Positions 10,776-21,661 of a stretch of 35,000 bases of DNA are shown here, one piece after another; position 1 is the first letter of the stretch; every line of letters begins with the position of its first letter. The stretch covers positions 192,501 through 227,500 of the forward strand of contig ADNK01000503.1 of NCBI GenBank assembly GCA_000320545.1. The letters run 5' to 3'. Under the pieces are notes generated by a model. It did not search any database, was not told where the DNA came from, and was given only the letters and a program-made list of their open reading frames with translations. Both the position numbers and the translations under genes were made by a program. This DNA comes from Bigelowiella natans CCMP2755. Its lineage: Eukaryota > Cercozoa > Chlorarachniophyceae.

Positions 10776-11675
10776 TATCTTGGCATGTATGATTGTCTTG
10801 ATGATATACAAAGTATTCTCTCACGCACCATAGGAATCAACAACACGCGAAGAAAAAGAAGAGGCAGGGAAAGAGCAGCTGCCGGAGGAGGAGGAGAAGG
10901 AGATGTCATCGCCATCGCTGTGCCAAATATGCTTTGATGATTCGGTGAACGTAGTGCTGACATGCGGTCATGAATTCTGCGAAGATTGCCTGAATGACTG
11001 GACAAAGAAAAGAAATCGAGAGTCAGTGTGCCCAATGTGCCGAGAGCCATTGCACGACGGCGTCGATGATGATGATGATGATGACACAAAGAGGAATAAA
11101 AAGAAGCGGAAATGGACGTCAGAAGTAGGATGGGTGCTAGCGTCAGAGGATGATGAAATGATAAAGCTTGCTGCCTTGGCCTTGGCGAAAATATGGGATA
11201 AAGTGCTTCATTCGAACAAAGAAGTCGTCCCAGGTGCTTACTTGAGAACCTCTTGTTCCTCCTCATCTACTACTGCTACTAATAATGATAATTATAATAA
11301 CAATGTAGCTACTACATCCTTCTCCTACTGCTGCTGTTAATACTTGCCTACCTAAATGCTAATGCTTGCCACTACAAATGCTGCTTTAAAAGGAAGTAGT
11401 AGCAGTAGTAGTCGTACTCTAATTAGCAGCCTCTGAATAATAACATTTATTGTTTTCCTCTGCTATGATACTGCCCTGTTTTCTACCGTTCATTCTTGCT
11501 TGCAAAGTCATCTATTCACCAGTATAATTATTCACCTGATCTGTCCTACAATTATCTCTTTTTAGCTTCCGCGATTTCAGTGTTCGGAGAGAGTATGACA
11601 ATCATAACAGCGGGGAACGTGGACGAAGTCTGCAGGAGAATATCTGTCACGAGATTGAATTCTATCTTTACGTAG
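9228..11675 (+). CDS. RING-type E3 ubiquitin ligase with ZZ/C1-like zinc finger, 480 aa
   Basis: Probably transfers ubiquitin from an E2 to target proteins. Exons: 9228-9413, 9530-9750, 9834-9952, 10155-10296, 10394-10673, 10834-11233, 11581-11675; all introns are GT-AG with matching phases, and the first donor is the consensus GTAAGT. A cysteine-rich finger at residues 142-171 (CDECKRMG then FWHCAMCEYDCCGKC) resembles ZZ or DC1/C1-like fingers. A C3HC4 RING lies at residues 346-385, with C346, C349, C360, H362, C365, C368, C382 and C385. Between them, microsatellites in the coding strand are translated: (CGT)n as poly-Arg and (GGA)n as poly-Gly, and an acidic run follows the RING. An alternative ATG at 9297 (MSLPAKRG) would shorten the protein by 23 residues. 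The last exon was chosen by phase; reading on without splicing would instead end at 11340 in a Ser/Thr/Asn-rich tail. Confidence 0.8.
10048..10110. repeat. Compound (AC)n-(GA)n microsatellite in an E3 ligase intron
   Basis: An AC run (10048-10076) and a GA run (10079-10110) are nearly contiguous within the intron 9953-10154, downstream of the exon encoding the ZZ-like finger. Confidence 0.95.
10737..10770. repeat. (AT)17 microsatellite in an E3 ligase intron
   Basis: Pure AT repeat in the intron 10674-10833, just upstream of the exon encoding the RING. Confidence 0.95.
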
Positions 11676-12460
11676 TGAAAACAACAACAACAACAACAAA
11701 TGAATTGCTCTCATTATATTCTCGCCTCATCCACATACTACCGTCTATAAATCATCTTTGAATTAGAGAAGTGAAGATAGATCAAAGGATAGATCGTAAA
11801 ATGTAAGTCATATATTGTAGCTGTTCTTGTCATGACTATTAGTATTATTATTATCATTGTACTATGTTGATTTGTTTGAAATTGAAACCTATTCGCACAG
11901 ATATATTTTCAATCCTAACCAAAAATAATAAAATGTAAACTGTTCCTCAAAGAAGTAGTCTTCGATGATGGCATGGAGGCGAATGATAAATCGAAGTATT
12001 TTGCATGTGCATTCGCCTGTACCTTTATCATGCAGATTTTTGCTGACAGTCAGCTAACATGCAATGCTATAGCTACGATCTAGCGATGCGCTTAGATGCA
12101 TACAAGTGCAAGAATCCAAAGCAAAGCTAGAAAGTGCAGCGCTTTGAGAGCTCTAGAGCTGCTAGAGCGGGCCAGCTAGCCAGCAATATCTAGACATTGC
12201 ATGTCGTCATTGCAGGCTCTAACTAACAGGCAATGTTGTTGCTTGTTGTTGGTATCACGTGGCTGCCACAATTACCGAATGTGGAAGGAAAAACCTCTTA
12301 TCAGTAGAATTGGTCTTTGATTCTTATCAATTCCAACGTAACATCATTTTCGGATTTGCGATATCGAAACTAAACCAAATAATGGGATACAATTCTTGCA
12401 CATATATATGTTATCGTTCCATGCAGTAGCAGTTTCTTCCTGACGAAGCACAAGCCTACT
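11676..12460. other. Convergent intergenic spacer, CTAG-rich
   Basis: This lies between the 3' ends of the E3 ligase and the mannitol dehydrogenase genes. An AATAAAAT near 11928 may serve polyadenylation of the plus-strand gene. The part at about 12050-12200 is dense in AGCT, CTAG and GCGC words (12148-12193 especially) and shares gctatagctac (12066-12076) with the spacer at 26.1 kb. No gene is seen. Confidence 0.5.
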
Positions 12461-14255
12461 CTACTCCTTTGATGCTGGGACATGAATCTCTCTTCCCCAT
12501 TTTTCCACATTAGTCCAATTGTCAAATGTTCGAGGTGGAAGAACTGCCACAGAAGTAACCTCCGATTTTCGTGGTTCGCTAATATCAGCTCTAATTTGGT
12601 TGTAGCGGATGCGAACGACGTCCCCAAATCTGATTACCATCATATCAGAGAATCAAAAGTTACGTTGATATCTGTGCGCTTTTATGTGTGTCATGTGTAA
12701 CATATATTTACATGAAGTCATATATAACTTATGTATCTAACAACGCAACTCTCTCCATAAATACAGACTGCTTTTTGTGTAATTATCGGTGATATGTGTT
12801 ATACATCTATGTTGTCGTCGTCGTCGATATGTTTGCTTCATTTATGAAAAAGAGGAAGTAAATATCAAACTTGTATATTATTCGATATGCAGGGATTAGC
12901 AGGTATACAGATGACCCTGAGACAAATTCTTCCGCACTGATTTTCCCATCACCATCATGATCGAGACGGCTGACAAGTAGCGCAACGGTCTTTTCATCCT
13001 CAGGATTAGGAAGGGACTCCAACGCATACTTCAACAGCACTTCAGCATTTGTCTGCGCCAGTAAATGAATACATTACCGTTTTTATAGTAATTAATAATT
13101 ATACTAATTGCACCATAATTCTAATACTATGATGATGATCATTCCTCTCGTCATTGCTTTCGTCATTGTCGTCGTCTCTCAAGATATAAAATACTTAACC
13201 CTCTTATTGTTGTTCACCTCTGAATCCTCTCTGATACCGAAAACTTCGCGTACGTTTGCTTTTGGAAGTTCTTCGTTGAGTCTGATATGATGGTGGAGAT
13301 GACGATAATGGTAGTGGTGGTGATGATGATGATGATATTGCCGGAGCAATAGCTCAAGTGAGTGCATGGTTGAACACCAAAGTATATGGACGATGGAAAA
13401 CATGGGAAAGAAAGAAAATGAAGAAGAGGAGGCGTAAATAAATCTCCTTTATTTTATTCCCTCCATTGGTGCAACACCTTCCAACAAAATCTTCCAGCAA
13501 ATTTGTGATTTCGTCAATATCCAAATATCCGTTCTTGTCCACGTCATAGGTTTCAAACATAGAATGTAAATCCTAATTAAGTGGTAATGGTAGACAGGTA
13601 TCACACAAATGTTGGCCAATAAGGAGGGGGGGGAGGGGGAATGGTGGAGGAGATATCCTACTCTCCGCCTTCTTCTTCTAGCTCTTCTTTCACTTACTAC
13701 TACTAGAGTAGTCGTAGTACTTACTACCTGGTAGGTTAGCTTGACGAGCTCTGTGATTGTTCTCTCTGCGAATGGATTGCTTTGGAAATCGTCTGCCTCT
13801 CCTGTAAACGTGATGCATATAAGAAGATGTAACCAAAAAACATGCACGTATTGTCGAGTTAATCAACATGATCATTATTTACATTCCTATGCAGCTGCAG
13901 GAGGAGCAGCTGCAGGAGCAGTAGCAGCAGCAGCCACACATCCTCCCCCTCCCCTACATACGCGCGCACGCACCGCTTCTACCACGATTTACTACTATTA
14001 TTGCCTCACCGAAGTCCGCAAATCCGAAAGCAAATTCGTCCAGTGAGTCAAGTACACGCCAAGGACCCTCAGAAAGAAGACGACTATACCTATTATTATT
14101 ATTGCCATCGTGTCATCGTTATCATCATCATCATCATCATCATCATTATCATCATCATCACGAACAAACGCTAACATAACATGAATGAGCTAGTAGATAC
14201 CACGATGACCAGCTGAATTTTGTGCTTGTGATGCGAGGCATATCAATGATACAGA

Positions 14256-14297
<42 letters not shown>

Positions 14298-14761
14298 TGT
14301 GTGTGTGTGTGTGTGTGTGTTGTATAACGATACATGCGCCAGCAGCCCATTGTTCGAAGGGTAGTAGATCGACATCATGCGAATCTTCATATCGTATATT
14401 AAAGCAGTAACAATACCAAGCTTGCACTTTCCCTGGAAAGCTCCGCATCTTCTTCACCTCTTTCGCACCGAAAGCTGCCTCCATAAACTAATATTTGTTG
14501 AATCGTATATAATTATTAATGATCCTATGCCTGGGAGAGTGAGAGGGTGAATACTCAGTATGCGTGTGAACTCTGGCACTTACTTACGAGTGATGTGGTA
14601 GTCAGTCACTCAAGTCATAATTCATGCATTTGTTCTCTCACCATGACTATGATGGCTTACATAAAGTAAAGATTCTGTGTCACTATAAAACCCCTCCTCC
14701 TCCTAAGAATCTTGGTGTCGTAGGTGTTCGTTGTCGTCGTCAGTCGTAAGTCAGAAAAATG

Positions 14762-14794
<33 letters not shown>

Positions 14795-15099
14795 AGTAGT
14801 AGTAGTGAAGTCACACACAGGGAGAACGTCCCTTTGAGACAACGCTTGCTGTGCTAGAGGCTGCAGAGTTTCCTATCACATGATGATGATGATGAGCGCG
14901 TATTATGTGTCAAAGCAATATAAGCAAACAATGGTAGAATGATAGTAATTATAATGCATGTAGCAACGACAGCAACCACAGCCACCCAACTACCACTAAA
15001 ATGATTACGGGATAATATATAGCTACCCCACAAGGGCTGCTGCTGTTGAGTTCTAACATAAAGAGACTGCATCAAAACATAAACTAGTGTTTACTACTT

Positions 15100-15132
<33 letters not shown>

Positions 15133-17103
15133 TTCTCAGTAGGCGATATCATCATTACGAAGGCTTATTTACTACTACTACTACTACTATTCCTAATACT
15201 ACTACCATATAGCTTACCTTAAGGGGGTCTTTGATTTTAATAGGAGCACCAAAATCATCCACTCCAGCCATGTATCGAATCCATCCTTGCAATAGCCGAT
15301 CATCGATGGGAAGAACCAAGTTTGTGAAATAAGGCGAAAATAATGGTGAGCAGGAGAAGTATAGACTCCAACAAAAGCGCAGTAAGTAGCACCAGTAGGG
15401 ACAGTCAGCAGCACAGCTACAGCGGCATGTATATGGATATCAGTGGAAGTAGTTGTTGCTGAATTTAGTCTCTCATGGATATCAGTAGAAGTAAGAAAGA
15501 AAGTAAACTACAGCAAGATGAAGTAGCTAAAATTTATGACGACGATGACGATGATGATGACGACGACACCACTAGCGAAAACAAATTAGAGTAGCGATAA
15601 GTAAATCTTCAACAATATCTATTATAACTAATTTCTACCAGCAACTGCTAAAGCTAGCATATGGGAGGCTTTTCCAGTCTTTGTCTTCTCTCTAATGACA
15701 GGAATCATCGTCGTCTGCAGTTTTGTAGACCCATCTTCGGCAAGTCTTTGCACTTGATCTTTGATGTTCGGATTCGAAAAACGCTCCATAAGGACTCCTT
15801 GATACCTTGAAGAAGAAGAAAAAGAAGAGAAGAAGGTAGTAATGTGGTAATAAGCTAAAATTAAGGACGTGTATGTGCATGTATGTATGTGTGTTACGTA
15901 TGTATGTGATACTAGTACCATGGTAAATCGACTCCGGGGACCTTAGGCACAGTTTGAGCTACCTCTGCAAGATACAGCTTTACGAAATCATGTACGTCCG
16001 GAGCAGCCAGGGCGTGATCGACTGAGTGATGTTTATGAGGATGGATGATAATAATGATGATGCTGGAGGAGGAAGATGAAAAGATAGTGATACTTATAAT
16101 TAACGAATATATAATAATAACGACTACTAACAAATACTTATTAAACAGAAAGTACAATAGCCTTTATTTCAGCTATAGTAGTGGTAAAAATAGTAGATTG
16201 TTCGCAGCAAACCCTGGATAAATAATCATGTAACTTGCAAAAACGTGGAAGAAGTATGATGACAAAGATCATCAGTAGAACAAACGGGGACTGAAGACAC
16301 CATGTGAGAGGAAAGGATTTAGTGTTTTACCATCACGATATCCGCAAAGATATGACAAATAAGACAGGGCAGAGTGAGCTCCATTCAACATGCGCACCTT
16401 TCATCAAAACAAAATTGTAACAGTACATCACTAAACGTCGTAATGACGAGAGAAAAAGGATTTAGGGTAAATACGACATATATCTAATCTAATCATAATG
16501 AGAAGGATTAGGAAGCAAGCTGCAACGATGTGACGGATGAATTTAATGGAATATCATATCATTATCATCATTATCATTATCATCGTTATGATATTAATCC
16601 GTGTCGGAGCAATACCATTGAACGATGAGATAGTGGAAAGATGATCATTATCAACGTCATTATCGTCTCATCCTCATCATATATCATAACATATGCATGC
16701 TATTGATACAGACCCTAATTTTATTATTGCTGCTACTATTAATAGTATCAGTACTTGTGTACCTTCATCTTTTCATAAGGCATGACGTCATCGACAACCA
16801 AAATACCATCAACAACTTCCCTATGAGTGGTAGTAGTAGCATTAGCAAAAAGAAAGCACCATTATCAAGATGCTGGCGTGCGATCAAACAGAATCAGGTA
16901 AGATCGAAGAAGGAATAAAGATGAGATGGACGCGAACGAACTACGTATTTTAGTGGTATTACCAGTACGGCCTTCCATTACAGAATTTGTCTTCTACTAC
17001 CCACTGTGCGAATTCTTCAGAAATAATCGGAGCTTCTGCTGTAGCAGTTTGCGGTGTAATTCGATCGACCTATGACGATGTGGTGGAAGATGATGAGGTC
17101 ACC

Positions 17104-17143
<40 letters not shown>

Positions 17144-17622
17144 AGGATAACTAATGGCGACGAGGAGGAGGGGGGAGGCCAACTTATCAATTCATGATAT
17201 TTGGTGTAAAGCATATTTATGTCTAGATACGATCTACTACTCATCCAAACGACGCACCATAGAATTCGGAAAGGTGACATTTTCACCTATCCATTCACGC
17301 AAGCTTGGGTCTAATAGCTCTGCAAACTGAGTCTAATGCCATGTGTTACATCGCATAACGTCATATCACACAAAACAATAATTATCATTATAATCTTTAA
17401 ACAAAATGCATTATTATTACTATTATTATTATTGTTATTGTTATGTGCGCACTCGTGCTGCCATGTTCAAAATGTACTACCACTGCGTTTTCAGTAACGT
17501 GTCCATTTCCAGGAAGGTTATCACAGCTCATGATCGTAATGGGGGGCATGCCTGTAAAATAAGCAATTATGGAGTAAGCATGTCTTCTTGGACCTTTTTA
17601 CTCTGCGATAACACTATAGTTT

Positions 17623-17676
<54 letters not shown>

Positions 17677-18393
17677 AGAGAGAGGGAGAAGAGTTATTAA
17701 TTCTTTCCATTAACCTGTATCTCTCCTTGTCTTCAGGGCCGAACAAATGAGTCTAATTGTAAGGTGTAGCAGGAAGATAATAGAGACAAAGAACGTGTCA
17801 GTCCATAGTATAATGATCGACGAAATAGGGACATATCTGCTGCTTCAGTTTTGCATAGAGCTCTTTGAAACATTAATTATTTGTTTAATAAGATGCTGTG
17901 TATCAAACCCGATTGCAGATTTGGGCTCCGAGATATTCTCGAGATCATGCTTGATCTCGGGATTATCAACCATTAAGTCACCGGTGTTCACATCGCAACA
18001 GTACCTTAGAACATACAACCACGTAACCATACATTTGAAGGTGGGGGAAAACTCATGATGATGATGATGATGATGAGGATGATGATAAATGTGATATCAC
18101 CCGAGGAAAAGATACAAATGATTCTTACATACACGCATGAGAGTAAAAGCAGCTTTCTGTACTACTGCTGCTGAACTATTACCAAGGCAGAGGTGTATTG
18201 TGTATTGAATATTACCCCTTTTCAGTGATTGTTAATGAGCAGATTCGAGTAGTGGGAAGACATAATTGCTTTACGGCCGCCACAGGATCCTCGCCCTATC
18301 GATGTTGTTGAAGAGGAGGGTTTAACTATTTGAAAGTCTTTACATCACCTCTTCTGAAAGATTATTAAGCTTTCGAAAAAGCATAAACACACG

Positions 18394-18468
<75 letters not shown>

Positions 18469-19140
18469 TGTACAGGGAAATAACTATTTCCCGTTCGATA
18501 CAGATTTGATAGTCCTTGTCTCATGATAAAACGATCAAATATTTGGTTTCACTCGCATCGTCTCATGCACAATGTAGGGCACCATTTTTGGTTGATAAGC
18601 ATCAGTGTATTATTTTACCATGTTAACCAAATTTCGAATAGAAGAGATATGCAATTCATTCTTCGAGTCGCTTGACTTTGTGATAAGATCGTAAGTGAAA
18701 TCAGATTTCTTCAGGAACCTGATCAAGATACGGTTAGGGAGACATTAAAATAGTATATCTAGTTTGAGCTCAACAAGTCAAATAAGAACTTATTTTCCTA
18801 GCAGCTATTGACTAACTCTTGTGTTTCTCGTGTCCTTGGATTGTCGCGGTCAACCGCACAGATTCCCCATTCGCTCGGGCCAAGTTTCTCTATGTGTGGA
18901 ATATGATGATGATGATGGTGATGATGATGGAACTCAAAATAATGATGAGGAGAAGAGAGAGAAGTAGGACGATAGAGATGACGATATTCAACTTTATCCT
19001 GTCTAAGGGTGTATGAATATTCAACCATTATAATTATGGGTGAAATAAGCAAGATGTGCTTTGGAGAAGTTGCCCAGTCCAATGTGTACAATAGCCTGTC
19101 CGAGCATTGGACCCATACTCTTTCTTGAAGCAGAAGCCAT
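12461..19140 (-). CDS. Long-chain mannitol/polyol dehydrogenase with C-terminal EF-hands, 22 exons, 651 aa
   Basis: NAD(P)-dependent oxidation of mannitol or a related polyol to a ketose, apparently with calcium-binding regulation. Exons, minus: 19140-19026, 18889-18813, 18708-18619, 18295-18216, 18004-17909, 17752-17715, 17551-17481, 17332-17258, 17069-16963, 16820-16763, 16397-16331, 16021-15919, 15805-15639, 15285-15218, 14872-14819, 14487-14417, 14089-14010, 13801-13728, 13572-13478, 13281-13218, 13052-12916, 12629-12461. Every join is GT-AG and in phase. Dehydrogenase motifs: IVHIGLGNFSKAHLAYF, TRICSLTITEKGY, TIMSCDNLPGNG, NVTFPNSMVDRITP, and the catalytic K269, N274 and H277 in MKVRMLNGAHS, then MERFSNPNIKDQ and LALAVAGWIRYM. 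Two EF-hand loops follow: DVDKNGYLDIDE (507-518) and DHDGDGKISAEE (581-592). The enzyme part (about 472 aa) has the family's usual length, so the EF-hands are an added module. The exon 2-3 junction (18813/18708) is the weakest. A separate EF-hand gene is possible if exon 17 or 18 is mis-joined. Confidence 0.82.
14259..14320. repeat. Compound (AT)n-(GT)n microsatellite
   Basis: An AT run (14259-14294) passes into a GT run (14297-14320) within the intron 14416-14090 of the mannitol dehydrogenase gene. Confidence 0.95.
14762..14807. repeat. (AGT)n microsatellite beside a splice donor
   Basis: AGT/TAG trinucleotides lie within the intron that starts at 14818, so they read as (ACT)n shortly after that donor on the sense strand. 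Confidence 0.9.
15100..15127. repeat. (CTA)n microsatellite
   Basis: CTA trinucleotides in the intron 15217-14873; a second short CTA run lies near 15173-15190 in the same intron. Confidence 0.9.
17104..17140. repeat. (GAT)12 microsatellite
   Basis: GAT repeat in the intron 17257-17070 of the mannitol dehydrogenase gene, just upstream of the CGTCATAG acceptor. Confidence 0.95.
17622..17672. repeat. Compound (TG)n-(AG)n microsatellite
   Basis: A TG run is followed by an AG run inside the intron 17714-17552. On the sense strand it reads (CT)n then (CA)n upstream of the TTTTACAG acceptor. Confidence 0.95.
18393..18466. repeat. Compound (AC)n-(AT)27 microsatellite
   Basis: This is the longest AT tract in the window (18413-18466), preceded by an AC run. 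It lies in the intron 18618-18296 of the mannitol dehydrogenase gene. Confidence 0.95.
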
Positions 19141-19909
19141 TGCAGAATATTTGAGAAGTAGAAGTCACTGTATAATTTCCTAAAGCGCGTGTGGGTACAT
19201 GCGAGGACAATGATACTATTAAACAAGGTTACACAACTTTGAAGGTGCTAAATTGAACAAACGAAAGACAGTTCGCAGTTACAAGTACTTATAGCGCCGG
19301 CAAATGCGAAAGCATTCACCACCCCTGTGTTTTATGGATTCTCCGTTCCCACCCCTACCTCCTTGTAGATACTCTTCTCAAACTTGGGTATTCGTTCGAG
19401 TAATATTAAGGAAGGAGTGTGAAACCCGAGAAGGAAGCTTGGAGCACTTTTTGCGAAACGCCTCACGGATTTTGTCTACGACATAGAATTACACTCATTC
19501 TGCTTAGAAACTGGTCTCTAAACGGACCGGTTTCTGACAGTATGTTGTGCTCACATTACATAACTCAAGCACTCAAGCTGATCTCCTAGACATCTGTTAT
19601 TTTTGGAGCCAAAATCCCAAATTTTGTGATTGACTCAAACATTGTATTCCCTTATGCGACAATACTTAAATGATGTCGCTAATGGAAATATTACATGATT
19701 AGTGACCATTTTCCTGTTTTTCGATTCAAAGCCATACCAAAGTTAAGTGACAAATACTCGAATGATGAATTTCGAAAGTGATTTTTGACTCGTTGATGAA
19801 ATGAAATGAAATTCCTCACGAAGTCCAGTCTCACAACATTTTCTCAGAGTTTTTTTCATATCGGACCCGCATTCTTTCTCATTTCTCATTTTCTCCAGCG
19901 GGAATGATA
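19141..19909. other. Divergent promoter region with a short hairpin
   Basis: This lies between the starts of the mannitol dehydrogenase (minus) and the GLE1-like gene (plus). It is unusually free of microsatellites. At 19507-19534, gaaactggtc and gaccggtttc form a 10-bp stem with one mismatch around an 8-nt loop. A short ATGAAATGAAATGAAATTCC tract lies near 19797. No conserved coding frame is visible. Confidence 0.5.
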
Positions 19910-21375
19910 ATGGGGTGTGTCTGCTGTTGCTCCAGAACTTCAGACCTCCTGGAAACTCGATTTTCTGTAGATGCCAGTCCAGCTGAGGTACTTTTAACTT
20001 GAATCTGAAAGAGCGATGGTAGATTGATAGGATGATTTGATGGTCTCTTTTTAGGTTGCGGCATACCTGAGAAGACCCAATTCATGGCTGAGAGTTATTT
20101 TCCAGGATGATGGGATGATCCATAATGATATTAAGGGGAAGTTGACACTCAGAAGCAAGTTAGTTTCAGTTGAGATGAGAATCTCGGACAGACAAGCCAA
20201 CTCAATAACAGTGTTATCATCGCGGAGGATCTACCTGAGAAAGAATCTCTTCATTGAGTTATCATATCAGGATGAATGGATATTCAAAGTTGATGGAAAA
20301 AGAAGCGATGTGAATCGTTCCATTACCAGCTTTCAAGTATCATTATCACCGTCATCATCGTCGAAGATTCTCGTCTGTTTGTTGAAGCCGTGGGTGCTAA
20401 TATATCCATGGGCATGGGACTTACAAAAAACATGCAGAAATGAGAATGAAAACTTGCGGCAAGTATTTGCTGAGTCTGACAGTAAGTATGATGATCTCAA
20501 TGATGACGACGACGGGAAGAAGTACATCATTGATCCCTTGAGCAAATGGATGGTCAATATGATCAATCTACTGCATCGTGTCATTATCAAGATCTTCATA
20601 ATGCTGCCTTTTAAATTGTTTTGGGATATATTTGGTGCATCTGCGAGTCGTAATCACCATTTACAACAAACAAATGCTGCTGCTGCTGCTGCTCTCCGAA
20701 GTGGTTCGCTGATTCAACCGACAGACCAAGATGAGAAGAATGCTGCCTCCGTTATTCCTGAGGGTGATAGAAAATCGGTGGGTGATACCGGGCAGATGGA
20801 CAAGAAAAATGCCATGAAGAATGGGGAAAAACAGGAACGTACTCCTACTCCTCGAAAGCATTATCCTTCCCGACCTCCTAGGAAAGTTTATCCAAAAGGG
20901 AGGGGGGGCAAGAGTAACGGAGACAGCGATGATGATGATAGAAGGCAACCGGAGAAGAAGAAAGGGAAGAAGAAGAAGAAGAAGGAGAAGGGTAACGAAC
21001 AGCGGCGAATTCCTAAGCAAAGTCCAACTAAATTCGTTGATTCTATCGACCTGGTACAAGAAACTCTGTGTTGCCTGCTTTGTGCCTGTACATCAACCAC
21101 ATAAAACGACGACGATGATGATGATGATGATTTAGAGTGGTGATGATAATTGGAGAGCGAATGGTAGAGCTTATAAATAAGTCGTTGCTGTCAACCTTAA
21201 AATCGATATATTAGTGGTGGTTTCTTCTTCTTTTTCTTTCTCTTTCTCTTACGTTAAACTATAAGTGCCACTATGATTGATATTGACGTCCTCCTCTCCG
21301 TGTTACATTATCGTTGATACTTGTACTAACTTAGGACACCGCCATAGAGCAAAAGACTACATACCGACAACAACT

Positions 21376-21407
<32 letters not shown>

Positions 21408-21626
21408 AACAAAGAAGCACTCCAAAACGGTCAGATGTTCACTTGGAAGAAGAAAATAGCGGGTCAACAGCAGAAACTACTACTGGTATAGGCGGAAGAT
21501 TGTTGCAGCGCCTTCCAGCAGCAATAAACGAGAATTCTAACGAAGAAGTCATTCATAGGTTGTCATTCGGTGTAGTGGTGGTTTGGTGTGGTGTGATGCG
21601 GCGCGTGATGCTTCAAACTATTGCAT

Positions 21627-21661
<35 letters not shown>

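Noticed and set aside
20661-21059. A 132-residue minus-strand frame with Leu/Phe runs
   Set aside because: Antisense of the GAA/GAT-rich second exon of the GLE1-like gene, so low-complexity shadow.
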